From positions 62,001 through 126,000 of the forward strand of contig JAFLTT010000006.1 in assembly GCA_022509165.1 (NCBI GenBank): DNA of 64,000 nucleotides, written 5' to 3'. Positions 1 to 7,849 of this stretch are shown here, piece by piece. This DNA is from Muribaculaceae bacterium. Its GTDB lineage: Bacteria > Bacteroidota > Bacteroidia > Bacteroidales > Muribaculaceae. The number at the start of each line of letters is the position of its first letter. The stretch's first letter is position 1. The notes beneath the pieces are model-generated. The model was given only the letters and a program-made list of their open reading frames with translations. It did not search any database and was not told the origin of the DNA. A program made the position numbers and the translations under genes.

Positions 1-728
1 TTCCTCTGGCTCTCGAAATAATCACTCACCACCTGGTTCATGCCTCGCTTCTGGAGGAAGATACGTGTGGGCTGGGGCAAGATGAGGTCGGGATCCACTT
101 CTTTCTGGGTCTCATATAGAGAGTTGGCCAGAATCACTATCTTACTGCCGGCCGGGATATTTGGGATCTGGCCGAATTCATCTTCCGGTGAATTCTTCTT
201 ACCGTTAACAGCCCTCACCACCGGATAACCCATCGTTGGATCCATACCGGTCACAAAGAGCATAAGGTCGCGACCCGGAGTCGGGTTTTTCCCTTCTGCA
301 TCATAACCATCTACATCCTTCACAAGGAGAGTGGTATAGGGTCGTAGAGAATTGCCGTCGGCTTCGGCAAGTGGTAATGATGCCAAGGCTCTGGGAGTAC
401 CACCACAACTTCCGGTGGTGTATACGCAAGATTTAGCCTCATCGATCATATAATGGTCTACCTCAGGACTGTTTACCGTCACCCTCTTTGCCTTAAGCAT
501 AAGGTTCATCAAGGGTGTGTCTTCGCTGTTGAAACGGAAAAGCTCATCGTCTACGGCTGTGTCAATGAAATTTCCGGCATTTATACCGCCTGTTGCGTCT
601 GCAGCCACACTCACGGTTGATACCTGTCCGGCCACAATATCTTTCAGACCGGCTGTTCCTTCTGTTACAGTGGCAGAACCTGAAACGGTCTGCACGCTCT
701 CATTTTCCTGTGTTTCGTTTCTATACAT
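1..728 (-). CDS. Phage capsid-like structural protein, 3' end cut by window edge
   Basis: This frame is open from the ATG at 728 down to the window edge, giving 242 codons without a stop. It begins MYRNETQENES. It has an extended N-terminal arm, then a DELFRFNSEDTPLMNLMLKA segment, and later stretches such as LILPQPTRIFLQKRGMNQVV. This layout resembles major capsid proteins of the N4-gp56/DUF5309 (SU10-like) kind found in phages of Bacteroidales; that assignment is from memory and tentative. The context supports a virion role: an acidic scaffold-like gene lies just upstream, and terminase and portal genes diverge from it. No Shine-Dalgarno sequence precedes the ATG, because a 27-bp tandem repeat fills the leader. 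It could instead be another virion structural protein. Confidence 0.6.
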   Translation of the reverse strand, partial: MYRNETQENESVQTVSGSATVTEGTAGLKDIVAGQVSTVSVAADATGGINAGNFIDTAVDDELFRFNSEDTPLMNLMLKAKRVTVNSPEVDHYMIDEAKSCVYTTGSCGGTPRALASLPLAEADGNSLRPYTTLLVKDVDGYDAEGKNPTPGRDLMLFVTGMDPTMGYPVVRAVNGKKNSPEDEFGQIPNIPAGSKIVILANSLYETQKEVDPDLILPQPTRIFLQKRGMNQVVSDYFESQR

Positions 729-730
729 TG

Positions 731-811
731 GTTGGAGTTGTTAGAGTTGTTGGAGTTGTTGGAGTTGTTAGAGTTGTTGGAGTTGTTGGAGTTGTTAGAG
801 TTGTTGGAGCT
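731..811. repeat. 27-bp tandem repeat, three copies, in capsid gene leader
   Basis: Nine 9-mers alternate as GTTGGAGTT (A) and GTTAGAGTT (B) in the order ABA-ABA-ABA. This makes three 27-bp units, with one substitution in the last 9-mer (GTTGGAGCT). The tract fills nearly all of the 110-base gap between the acidic gene and the capsid-like gene. Confidence 0.9.
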
Positions 812-838
812 GAATCGGTAAAAAATCTAAAGATGTTG

Positions 839-1381
839 TCAGGCTTCCCGAGCCATCGAGAAGATGTCGGCTGCCGGACGCATCGCTGATGGTTTCCCTC
901 TGAAAGCCGGGATGCCATCCTCTTTGCGAGGGAAATATCTCTCTTCTATCCGTGCATTCCGGGCAGCCAGTTCACCTTGTCGATAGGCCTCTTTAATAGC
1001 CTTCTCCCTGTCTAAATCTCCGGAAAGTTCTTTTGACTCTTCTCCGGGAATTGTGTTTCCGGATTCTGATTCTCCGGTTGCGGGGTTTCCTGATTCGCAG
1101 ACTTTCTCGTTTCCTGGTTCGGGATTTCCTTGGTCAGATTGGAGAGCATTCTGCAGAATCTCTGTATTGCGGGCAGTATCCAGCCCAGGATTTCCAGCCA
1201 CTTCAAGATTTTCTGTTTCATTTTGACTTTGTTTTGGAGGTTGATTATTAGGTTGATTCTCACTCGCCGGAGTCATTTCCGGCATCTCTTCCGGAATAAT
1301 ATCTGTGTTGCGATCCACCGGTGGTTTAATCCTTTTACCGGTTTTGAAAATTTCACGCACAAGATTTGATAATGTTTTCAT
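839..1381 (-). CDS. Acidic, low-complexity phage protein; possible capsid scaffold
   Basis: The protein is 180 residues. The first 115 or so are rich in N, E, P, Q and S and probably disordered. A helical C-terminal part follows (about residues 123-150, with REKAIKEAYRQGELAARNAR) and a short tail ending AADIFSMAREA. It lies directly upstream of the capsid-like gene on the same strand, which is where scaffolding proteins are commonly encoded, and its composition fits a scaffold. No family is recognised. A TAATTTTG box lies 26-33 bases upstream of the start. Role as a scaffold is inference from position and composition only. Confidence 0.55.
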   Translation of the reverse strand: MKTLSNLVREIFKTGKRIKPPVDRNTDIIPEEMPEMTPASENQPNNQPPKQSQNETENLEVAGNPGLDTARNTEILQNALQSDQGNPEPGNEKVCESGNPATGESESGNTIPGEESKELSGDLDREKAIKEAYRQGELAARNARIEERYFPRKEDGIPAFRGKPSAMRPAADIFSMAREA

Positions 1382-1406
1382 TTTGTCAATTTTAAATTTT
1401 ACAGGG

Positions 1407-1414
1407 CAAAATTA
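1407..1414 (-). promoter_or_regulatory. -7 box of leftward phage promoter
   Basis: Read on the minus strand this is TAATTTTG, a match to the Bacteroidetes -7 consensus TAnnTTTG. It lies 26 bases upstream of the acidic gene. No clear TTTG is seen at the usual -33 spacing. It is part of a 12-bp sequence (1405-1416) that is the exact reverse complement of 1518-1529. Confidence 0.5.
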
Positions 1415-1495
1415 TAATTAATTATAGCATCATTAATGTTATCTTTGCTTATTCTATATATAATTTTATATATGTTATATAACATAGTGAATTCA

Positions 1496-1527
1496 TTTGG
1501 ATTTTATTTAGCATTGCTATAATTTTG
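1496..1527 (+). promoter_or_regulatory. Rightward phage promoter (TTTG-N20-TAATTTTG)
   Basis: TTTG at 1496-1499 and TAATTTTG at 1520-1527 are 20 bases apart and match the Bacteroidetes -33/-7 consensus. The expected start of transcription is about 1533, leaving a leader of roughly 15 bases before the ATG at 1548. It would drive the terminase-portal genes. Confidence 0.65.
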
Positions 1528-1547
1528 CCGCCGATAATTTAAGAATT

Positions 1548-1952
1548 ATGAAAAAGAAAAATTCCAAATGCGAATTCTCTTCTGAGAGAAGCTTGAAACT
1601 GCTACAGAATTTCCGTGAATCGCTCGCCCGTCAGTCTAAAATCTCCGCTGTCCGTGCTTTCAAGGATGCTGCTGAAATGCCCGCTCCCCGTTTCTGGGTG
1701 AGTGAAGCCAGGGCAATGAGAATTGTGTCGAGACTCTTCCAAGGCATAGACCTTACCACCGGAATGCACTCAGAAAAAAGAGAAATGTATCTTGAGATCT
1801 ACCGTCGCACCAAAGTAATTAAGGAGCGAAACCCTGAAACTCCATTAGGGGATATTGTATTTGATGTAGTCAACAATCCGGCCCCTCGATCCTACCTTAC
1901 CTGGCAATATGCGCGCAAAATCATTAATAAGGCAAAAAGGCATGTTGAGTAG
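1548..1952 (+). CDS. Small basic phage protein, possible small terminase or DNA-binding protein
   Basis: The protein is 134 residues, Lys/Arg-rich and probably all-helical. It contains two copies of a similar motif: PAPRFWVSEARAMRIVSRL near the middle and PAPRSYLTWQYARKIINKA at the C-terminus. Both look like a Pro-Ala-Pro-Arg turn followed by a helix that could contact DNA. It is the first gene of the rightward operon, two genes before the large terminase, which is where a small terminase is often found. No family match is certain, so the small-terminase role is inferred from position. The ATG at 1548 follows a good promoter. Confidence 0.6.
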   Translation: MKKKNSKCEFSSERSLKLLQNFRESLARQSKISAVRAFKDAAEMPAPRFWVSEARAMRIVSRLFQGIDLTTGMHSEKREMYLEIYRRTKVIKERNPETPLGDIVFDVVNNPAPRSYLTWQYARKIINKAKRHVE

Positions 1953-2026
1953 TGGCCTCTCCTTTTCTATAATTTTTCTAATCATCTTAGGACTCGTTCC
2001 CCAATTCACCTAAAAACTTTTTCCAA

Positions 2027-2521
2027 ATGATTTTAAGTCAAAAAGCCCTCCTTTATGATATTGCCAATATGGCTTTTGTAATTGCCGACTCCGCAATTCC
2101 TTCTCATTCCTTGCATCAGGTAAGAGATATTTGTGAAGAAGGCAACATCTCACGTGTCGCCCGAATACTAAGCCTTGCTTATTCCGATATACTCCATTCT
2201 CTTGCCCCGGTCTTAGAGTCAAAAGTCATTGACATCGATGTTGAGTGTCCGGAAAATAATTGCTCTTTTGAGATCTCTCTGTCAGAAAATCCGGATCTGA
2301 AATTTCTGCTCACACCAGAGGTAAAACTCAAGATTAAAGAGACAGCGCATGAATACATGGTTTGCATGGCTTTATACGACTGGCTCGGTGTCACACTTCC
2401 ACCGGCTGCCGATGTCTGGAAATACCGTGCCGAAACTGCATTGGAGTCTCTAAAAGGAATTGCAGCCTCAGTGTGTGGAAATTCTTTGCAGGCTTTCCGT
2501 AGAAAGCTCAACCCCTTCTAA
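2027..2521 (+). CDS. Unknown phage protein upstream of large terminase
   Basis: I do not recognise this 164-residue protein. It starts at the ATG at 2027, 74 bases after the preceding gene, and ends 28 bases before the terminase start. It looks helical and soluble, with no signal peptide or membrane segment, and has four Cys residues (two of them in CPENNC). The C-terminal part (YDWLGVTLPPAADVWKYRAE) is the most distinctive. Its position in a terminase operon suggests a phage morphogenesis or packaging role, but nothing in the sequence shows it. A competing minus-strand frame over 2179-2511 is judged a shadow. Confidence 0.65.
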   Translation: MILSQKALLYDIANMAFVIADSAIPSHSLHQVRDICEEGNISRVARILSLAYSDILHSLAPVLESKVIDIDVECPENNCSFEISLSENPDLKFLLTPEVKLKIKETAHEYMVCMALYDWLGVTLPPAADVWKYRAETALESLKGIAASVCGNSLQAFRRKLNPF

Positions 2522-2549
2522 TTATTGTATCGGTATTGCAACGAAACTT

Positions 2550-4511
2550 ATGACTATAGATGAAATACTGAAAGAAAATGACCGACGCCTTGCCCGCATA
2601 TATGCTCCTTACAATCCCACAGAAGGTAGTAAGGATGGCGAGATTGATTTCTTCAGGTGTCAGAAAGATTTTGAATACTGGGCAGCCTCTTGTTGCTACA
2701 TAAAGAATAAGCAAGGAGGTGAAGATATTCTCTTCCGTCTCAACCTTCCCCAGCGTAAACTTGTGAAGATGCTTGAGGAAATGCGTGTCACAGGGTCTCC
2801 CATCCGTCTTATCTTGCTGAAAGCAAGACAATGGGGCGGCTCTACCTGTGCCCAACTTTACATGGCATGGCTACAGCTTATGCACAAGTCAGGATTGAAT
2901 TCTCTTATAGTGGCACATCAGCATGCTGCCACATCTGAAATCCGCGACATGTTCCTGCGCATGCTCGAAGCTTACCCCGAAAAAATGCTCTCCGCCACTG
3001 CTGATCCCCCTGTTCCCCGCAAGAGGGGACGTCCCAAAAAGTCGGAAAACTGCGCCAACAAAGGTAAAAAATCCGGCAAGAAAGGAAAACGCACCGAAGG
3101 GGCCGGTCCATCAGCATTTCGTGTCATTCCCGGTAATTTCAAAGTAAAGGTCGGGTCGGCCGAGAGGCCGGACTCTTGCCGTGGCGGTGACTACAGCCTG
3201 GTGCACTGTTCGGAAGTGGCTCTTTGGAAAAAGACACGCCTCAAGACTCCCGAAGATATGATAAGGGCCGCATGCAGCGGTATCTTGCTCAAACCGCTCA
3301 CAATGATTCTTCTGGAATCTACAGCCAACGGCACGGGCAATTATTTCCATACTGAATATATGGCGGCCAAGAGAGGTGAAAGTCAGTTTCGTGCCCTTTT
3401 CGTGGCATGGTATGAGATTGAACAGTATTCCCTCCCTCTTGCGCCCGAGGAAAGGGAAAAATTTGCCATAAGCCTTTTAGAAGGTAAAGACAATCAACAG
3501 CCGGAGAGCGACCGGACTCAGCCCGGTTCATACCTTTGGTGGCTTTGGCAGAAGGGAGCAACTCTGGAAGCGATCAACTGGTATGTGAAGGAACGTGCCA
3601 AATACTCCGATCATGCTCAGATGGCAGCCGAGTATCCTTCCGATGATATAGAGGCCTTTGTTCACTCCGGGGCCAGGGTTTTCAACCGTTACCATGTGGA
3701 AGCACTCCGGGATTATTGCAAAAAGATCCCCTTAAGAGGAGAAATCACAGGGATGGAACCATCAGGTGCACGGTCTCTTCAAGACCTTGTATTCTCTGAA
3801 GACTCCCGTGGGGCTCTGAAGATCTGGGGAATGCCCGAAACAAACCGAGAATATACAGTTTCCGATCGGTATCTCACTGTGGTTGATATCGGAGGTAGGT
3901 CTATGAAAGCCGACTGGTCGGTAATCTGTGTTTTCGACCGTGCTCCTATGCTTGAAGGACGTGGACCGGAAGTGGTGGCGCAATGGCGCGGCCATACAGA
4001 TTTCGATCTTTTGGCCTGGAATGCTGCCAGGATTGCAAAATTTTACTCCGATTCTCTACTTGTGGTGGAAAGCAACACTCTCGAGACCCATGACCGTGAA
4101 AGACTGGTAGAGGGCAATCAGGCTCATTACCTTCTTCACCAACTTAGAGACGCTTATCCCAATCTATATATGAGGAAAAGTTCTGCCGAGGATATTCGTA
4201 ATGGCATACCTGTGAAATATGGTTTTCACACCAATATCGTCACCAAACCCCTTATCATAGCTAATCTGGTGAAAGTGGTGAGGGAGAGTCTGTATGTAGA
4301 AAGAGATGAGATGTGTCTCGACGAATATCTCACTTATGAACAACGGCCCGACGGCAGTTATGGAGCAATCAGCGGGAAGCATGATGATCTGCTTATGACC
4401 CGTGCCATCGGACTGCACATCTGTTTTAACGAGATGGAGCCTCCACGGCGACTACTTGCCGCTGAAACTTATTGCGGCTTCTCCCGTCCCGGTTCATATG
4501 CAGCTTTTTAG
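2550..4511 (+). CDS. terL: Phage terminase large subunit
   Basis: The protein is 653 residues from the ATG at 2550; an upstream in-frame start at 2460 would overlap the previous gene and is less likely. It packages phage DNA, with an N-terminal ATPase and C-terminal nuclease. The ATPase has a Walker-A-like segment KARQWGGST (residues 91-99) and a Walker B/coupling region (LVHCSEVALW, then LLESTANG). The nuclease has the expected acidic residues: D446 in VVDIGGRS, a Glu in VVESNT, and D612/D613 in KHDDLLMTRA. The Walker A lacks the usual GKT but keeps the GxxxxGGS-like pattern common in terminases. A basic Lys/Gly-rich insert lies near residues 155-185. The gene looks intact. A 15-bp tandem duplication starts at its stop codon. 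Confidence 0.9.
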   Translation: MTIDEILKENDRRLARIYAPYNPTEGSKDGEIDFFRCQKDFEYWAASCCYIKNKQGGEDILFRLNLPQRKLVKMLEEMRVTGSPIRLILLKARQWGGSTCAQLYMAWLQLMHKSGLNSLIVAHQHAATSEIRDMFLRMLEAYPEKMLSATADPPVPRKRGRPKKSENCANKGKKSGKKGKRTEGAGPSAFRVIPGNFKVKVGSAERPDSCRGGDYSLVHCSEVALWKKTRLKTPEDMIRAACSGILLKPLTMILLESTANGTGNYFHTEYMAAKRGESQFRALFVAWYEIEQYSLPLAPEEREKFAISLLEGKDNQQPESDRTQPGSYLWWLWQKGATLEAINWYVKERAKYSDHAQMAAEYPSDDIEAFVHSGARVFNRYHVEALRDYCKKIPLRGEITGMEPSGARSLQDLVFSEDSRGALKIWGMPETNREYTVSDRYLTVVDIGGRSMKADWSVICVFDRAPMLEGRGPEVVAQWRGHTDFDLLAWNAARIAKFYSDSLLVVESNTLETHDRERLVEGNQAHYLLHQLRDAYPNLYMRKSSAEDIRNGIPVKYGFHTNIVTKPLIIANLVKVVRESLYVERDEMCLDEYLTYEQRPDGSYGAISGKHDDLLMTRAIGLHICFNEMEPPRRLLAAETYCGFSRPGSYAAF

Positions 4512-4535
4512 AAATCCAAATTTTAGAAATCCAAA
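4506..4535. repeat. 15-bp tandem duplication over terL stop codon
   Basis: TTTTAGAAATCCAAA occurs twice in direct succession (4506-4520 and 4521-4535). The first copy contains the terL stop codon. It fills most of the gap before the portal gene. Confidence 0.85.
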
Positions 4536-4546
4536 AATTTACAAAT

Positions 4547-5866
4547 ATGATATTACACCAAGCCAGGGAATGTTATGAGCAACTCTCTACATTCCGCAGA
4601 AAAAGAAACCGTTGCCGCGACTACACTTACGGGCGACAATGGAACGACCCAATCGAGGTAAACGGCCGTTGCATCACTGAGTACGAATATATAATCAGCG
4701 AGGGCAATGTTCCGCTCAAAAACAACCTTATACGCCGCATAGTGCGTAATGTGCTGGGAGTATTCCGTCAGCGTCTTCCCGAAATTATGAACCAGGAATA
4801 TCAAGGACCATTAGAAAGTGTGGCGCTCTCCAATTCTTTGGAGGAACTCTTCTGTCGCAGCATGGAGGAATTCCTTATATCCGGAATGGTAATTCACCGT
4901 AAGCGACTCGGCTATCATGGTTCAGATCACGGGATATGGACCGAAAGCGTATCGCCCGGAAGTTTCTTCTTCAATACGGATAGCCGAGACATACGTGGCT
5001 GGGACCTAAACTTGGCAGGTCAGCTTCATAAGGTAGACTACAACGACTGGTGCCGTGCTTTTGTGTCCACTCCACAGGATCTGCTGAAAGCACGCTCCCT
5101 GTTCGAAAACGGAGTAAAGCACGTAACGGTTTGGGAAGTTTGGCGCCGGGAGATGGTGCCCTGCAATATTGTTCACGACACGCAACAAGGGAAAGTGGTG
5201 AGACTTGATGTAGGGTCGCCTTTGCCCGATCCATTGAAAGATATGCCACATAAATGGACTATGACTGAAGTGTGGCGATATTATTTCCTCACCGATGACG
5301 GAACCGTGCTTCTTGAGGGCGATTCCCCCTACCTTCACGGCTCTCATCCATATATCATAAAAAGTTATCCTTATCTTGAAGGTGAGATACATTCTTTCGT
5401 AGCAGATATGATCGATCAGCAACGCTACACCAACCGGCTGGTGACCCTCTACGACTGGGTGATACGGGCATCTGCCAAAGGCGTGCTCCTGATTCCGGAA
5501 GGTTCGGTAGATCCACGCAATCTCCACAGCGTTTCTGATCAGTGGGGACGCTTCAATGGAGTGATTTTATACAAGGCAAAGCCTGGCAATCCTGAGCCAC
5601 GGCAGATCAGTGGCAACCTTTCCAATCTGGGTATCTCGGAACTCCTGGAAATCCAGCTTAAGATGATGGAGGATGTTTCGGGAGTGAACGGTATTCTTCA
5701 GGGAAACACCTCGGGAGGGAATGTGAGCGGAACATTATACAATAGTCAGACCACCAACGCTTTATATTCTCTTTCCGACCTCATGGAAACCTTCAGGACC
5801 TTTATCCGGGAAAATGCTTCGGCCGACCGTATTCTGCTCCGTCAATGCCATGGAAAAGAATGTTAA
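4547..5866 (+). CDS. Phage portal-like protein, apparently truncated at its C-terminus
   Basis: From the ATG at 4547 the protein is 439 residues; an in-frame start at 4472 would overlap terL. Portal proteins form the ring through which DNA is packaged. The order terL-portal, and features such as RDYTYGRQWND near the N-terminus, NNLIRRIVRNVLGVFRQR, VADMIDQQRYTNRLVTLYDW and a late SGVNGILQGNTSGGNVSGT segment, fit a portal. It ends abruptly with QCHGKEC, whereas portals of this size class usually carry a further C-terminal helical domain. The pckA promoter begins only 27 bases later. Loss of the 3' end at a phage-host junction is the simplest reading. Confidence 0.7.
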   Translation: MILHQARECYEQLSTFRRKRNRCRDYTYGRQWNDPIEVNGRCITEYEYIISEGNVPLKNNLIRRIVRNVLGVFRQRLPEIMNQEYQGPLESVALSNSLEELFCRSMEEFLISGMVIHRKRLGYHGSDHGIWTESVSPGSFFFNTDSRDIRGWDLNLAGQLHKVDYNDWCRAFVSTPQDLLKARSLFENGVKHVTVWEVWRREMVPCNIVHDTQQGKVVRLDVGSPLPDPLKDMPHKWTMTEVWRYYFLTDDGTVLLEGDSPYLHGSHPYIIKSYPYLEGEIHSFVADMIDQQRYTNRLVTLYDWVIRASAKGVLLIPEGSVDPRNLHSVSDQWGRFNGVILYKAKPGNPEPRQISGNLSNLGISELLEIQLKMMEDVSGVNGILQGNTSGGNVSGTLYNSQTTNALYSLSDLMETFRTFIRENASADRILLRQCHGKEC

Positions 5867-5892
5867 GGCACCTCTTGAAATAGGGTTAAAAG

Positions 5893-5924
5893 TTTGCTCT
5901 TTAACATAAAAATCGTTAATTTTG
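5893..5924 (+). promoter_or_regulatory. pckA promoter (TTTG-N20-TAATTTTG)
   Basis: TTTG at 5893-5896 and TAATTTTG at 5917-5924 have the consensus 20-base spacing. Transcription would start near 5930, giving a pckA leader of about 110 bases. The promoter lies immediately after the broken portal gene, so host sequence resumes by 5893 at the latest. Confidence 0.7.
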
Positions 5925-6039
5925 CCTGTGAAGTTAAACCACGCTTTACAGGCTTTTGTTTTAAGTTATGGAGATTTTAAGCACTCTCCGGTTTAGAATA
6001 AAAAAGAACGTAAAATCAAACCCAATAACATAAGTTACA

Positions 6040-7644
6040 ATGGCAAAAATTGATCTTTCCCAGTATGGCATCAAAGATGTCAAGGAAGTTATCTACAATC
6101 CTTCCTACGAGGAGCTCTACAAAGCCGAGACTGATCCTTCGCTCGAAGGCTTTGAGAAAGGTACAGTTACAGAACTTGGTGCTGTAAATGTGATGACCGG
6201 TGTTTACACCGGCCGCAGCCCAAAAGATAAATTCATCGTACTCGACGCCAATTCTAAGGATAAAGTATGGTGGACTACTGAAGAATACCCCAACGACAAC
6301 AAGCCTGTGACTGAAGAGGCATGGAAGGAAATCAAAGAGGTGGCCGTTAAGGAACTTTCAGGCAAGAAACTCTATGTAGTTGACCGTTTCTGCGGTACTA
6401 ATGCCGACACCCGCATGGCCGTGCGTTTCATCGTGGAAGTAGCTTGGCAGGCTCACTTCGTTACAAACATGTTTATCGCGCCTACCGACAAGGAACTCGA
6501 AGACTTCAAACCCGACTTCGTAGTTTACAACGCTTCTAAGGCTAAACTCACTAATTATAAGGAACTCGGCCTCAATTCTGAGACTGCAGTAGTATTCAAT
6601 ACTACTTCTAAAGAACAGGTGATTATCAATACCTGGTATGGCGGTGAAATGAAGAAAGGTATGTTCTCTATGATGAACTATTACCTTCCTCTCCAGGGCA
6701 TCGCTTCAATGCACTGCTCTGCCAACACCGACAAGGAGGGTAAGAACACTGCTATCTTCTTCGGCCTCTCAGGTACCGGTAAGACTACCCTCTCTACCGA
6801 CCCGAAACGTCTCCTTATAGGTGACGACGAGCACGGCTGGGACGACAACGGAGTATTCAACTTCGAAGGTGGCTGCTACGCTAAGGTTATCAACCTTGAT
6901 AAGGAAAGCGAGCCTGATATCTACAAAGCTATCCGTCGCGACGCTCTCCTCGAAAACGTTACTGTAGACGAAAACGGTAAGATTGACTTCAACGATAAGA
7001 GCACTACCGAAAACACTCGCGTTTCTTATCCTATCTGTCATATCGAAAGTATCGTACGCCCTGTTTCTGCAGGTCCGGATGCCAAGAACGTAATCTTCCT
7101 TTCTGCTGACGCTTTCGGTGTATTGCCTCCTGTTTCTATCCTTGACGATGAACAGACTCAATACTACTTCTTGAGCGGTTTCACTTCGAAACTTGCAGGT
7201 ACTGAACGTGGTATCACAGAGCCGACTCCTACTTTCTCAGCTTGCTTCGGTCAGGCTTTCCTCGAACTTCATCCTACAAAGTATGCTGAAGAACTTGTGA
7301 AAAAGATGAAGAAGAGCGGCGCCAAGGCTTACCTTGTAAACACTGGCTGGAACGGTTCCGGAAAACGTATCTCTATCAAGGATACCCGTGGTATTATCGA
7401 TGCTATCCTCGACGGTTCTATCCTCAAGGCTCCTACAAAACAAATTCCTATCTTCGATTTCACAGTGCCCACCGAGCTCCCGGGTGTTGACCCCAAGATC
7501 CTCGACCCGCGCGACACTTATGCAAATCCGGAAGACTGGAAAGTGAAAGCCGAGAAACTCGCAGGCATGTTCATCAAAAACTTCAAGAAGTTTGAATACA
7601 ACGAAGCCGGTAAGAAACTCGTAGCAGCCGGTCCGAAACTCTAA
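6040..7644 (+). CDS. pckA: Phosphoenolpyruvate carboxykinase (ATP)
   Basis: The protein is 534 residues, the usual length. It interconverts oxaloacetate and phosphoenolpyruvate with ATP/ADP. In anaerobic Bacteroidales it usually runs in the carboxylating direction towards succinate. The kinase P-loop GLSGTGKT is at residues 242-249, followed by the metal-binding DDEHGWDD segment. The N-terminal substrate-binding region ([13 protein letters not shown]) is also present. Its codons are strongly biased to a few preferred triplets, as expected for a highly expressed gene. It is monocistronic, with a clear promoter at 5893-5924 and a strong hairpin terminator at 7650-7705. Confidence 0.97.
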   Translation: MAKIDLSQYGIKDVKEVIYNPSYEELYKAETDPSLEGFEKGTVTELGAVNVMTGVYTGRSPKDKFIVLDANSKDKVWWTTEEYPNDNKPVTEEAWKEIKEVAVKELSGKKLYVVDRFCGTNADTRMAVRFIVEVAWQAHFVTNMFIAPTDKELEDFKPDFVVYNASKAKLTNYKELGLNSETAVVFNTTSKEQVIINTWYGGEMKKGMFSMMNYYLPLQGIASMHCSANTDKEGKNTAIFFGLSGTGKTTLSTDPKRLLIGDDEHGWDDNGVFNFEGGCYAKVINLDKESEPDIYKAIRRDALLENVTVDENGKIDFNDKSTTENTRVSYPICHIESIVRPVSAGPDAKNVIFLSADAFGVLPPVSILDDEQTQYYFLSGFTSKLAGTERGITEPTPTFSACFGQAFLELHPTKYAEELVKKMKKSGAKAYLVNTGWNGSGKRISIKDTRGIIDAILDGSILKAPTKQIPIFDFTVPTELPGVDPKILDPRDTYANPEDWKVKAEKLAGMFIKNFKKFEYNEAGKKLVAAGPKL

Positions 7645-7649
7645 TCATT

Positions 7650-7705
7650 AATTGATCATAAAGAATAAAGCCGCTTCCAAGCGGCTTTCTTCTTTATGAT
7701 CAATT
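7650..7705. terminator. Long bidirectional hairpin terminator after pckA
   Basis: AAAGCCGCTT (7667-7676) and AAGCGGCTTT (7679-7688) form a perfect 10-bp stem with a 2-base loop. The stem continues outwards after one small mismatch, with 7650-7665 pairing to 7690-7705. It follows pckA by five bases and could also stop transcription coming from the minus-strand gene on the other side. Confidence 0.85.
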
Positions 7706-7849
7706 CGTTATTCGTTTATCGACCATCGTTTTTCGTTATTCGTGATTCGTTTATCGCAGGAAAATAGTAACTTACTTATTGTTTATTGTTCATTGTTTAA
7801 TACTTAAAAAACTTAATGTTTATTGTTCATTGTTTAATACTTAAAAAAC
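7706..7849. repeat. Heptamer repeat tract A with 33-bp tandem duplication
   Basis: Plus-strand 7-mers such as ATTCGTT, TTTCGTT and TATCGAC (about 7704-7755) lead into a core GCAGGAAAATAGTAAC at 7756-7771, then TTATTGT-type 7-mers. A 33-base stretch is exactly repeated (7780-7812 and 7817-7849). The second copy contains the stop codon and last codons of the minus-strand gene at 7834. Confidence 0.85.

Noticed and set aside
731..811. CRISPR-like array
   Set aside because: The repeats are contiguous 9/27-mers without spacers, and no cas genes are near.
2460..2549. Upstream start for terL
   Set aside because: It would overlap the previous gene by 62 bases and adds a Cys/Ser-rich stretch unlike terminases.
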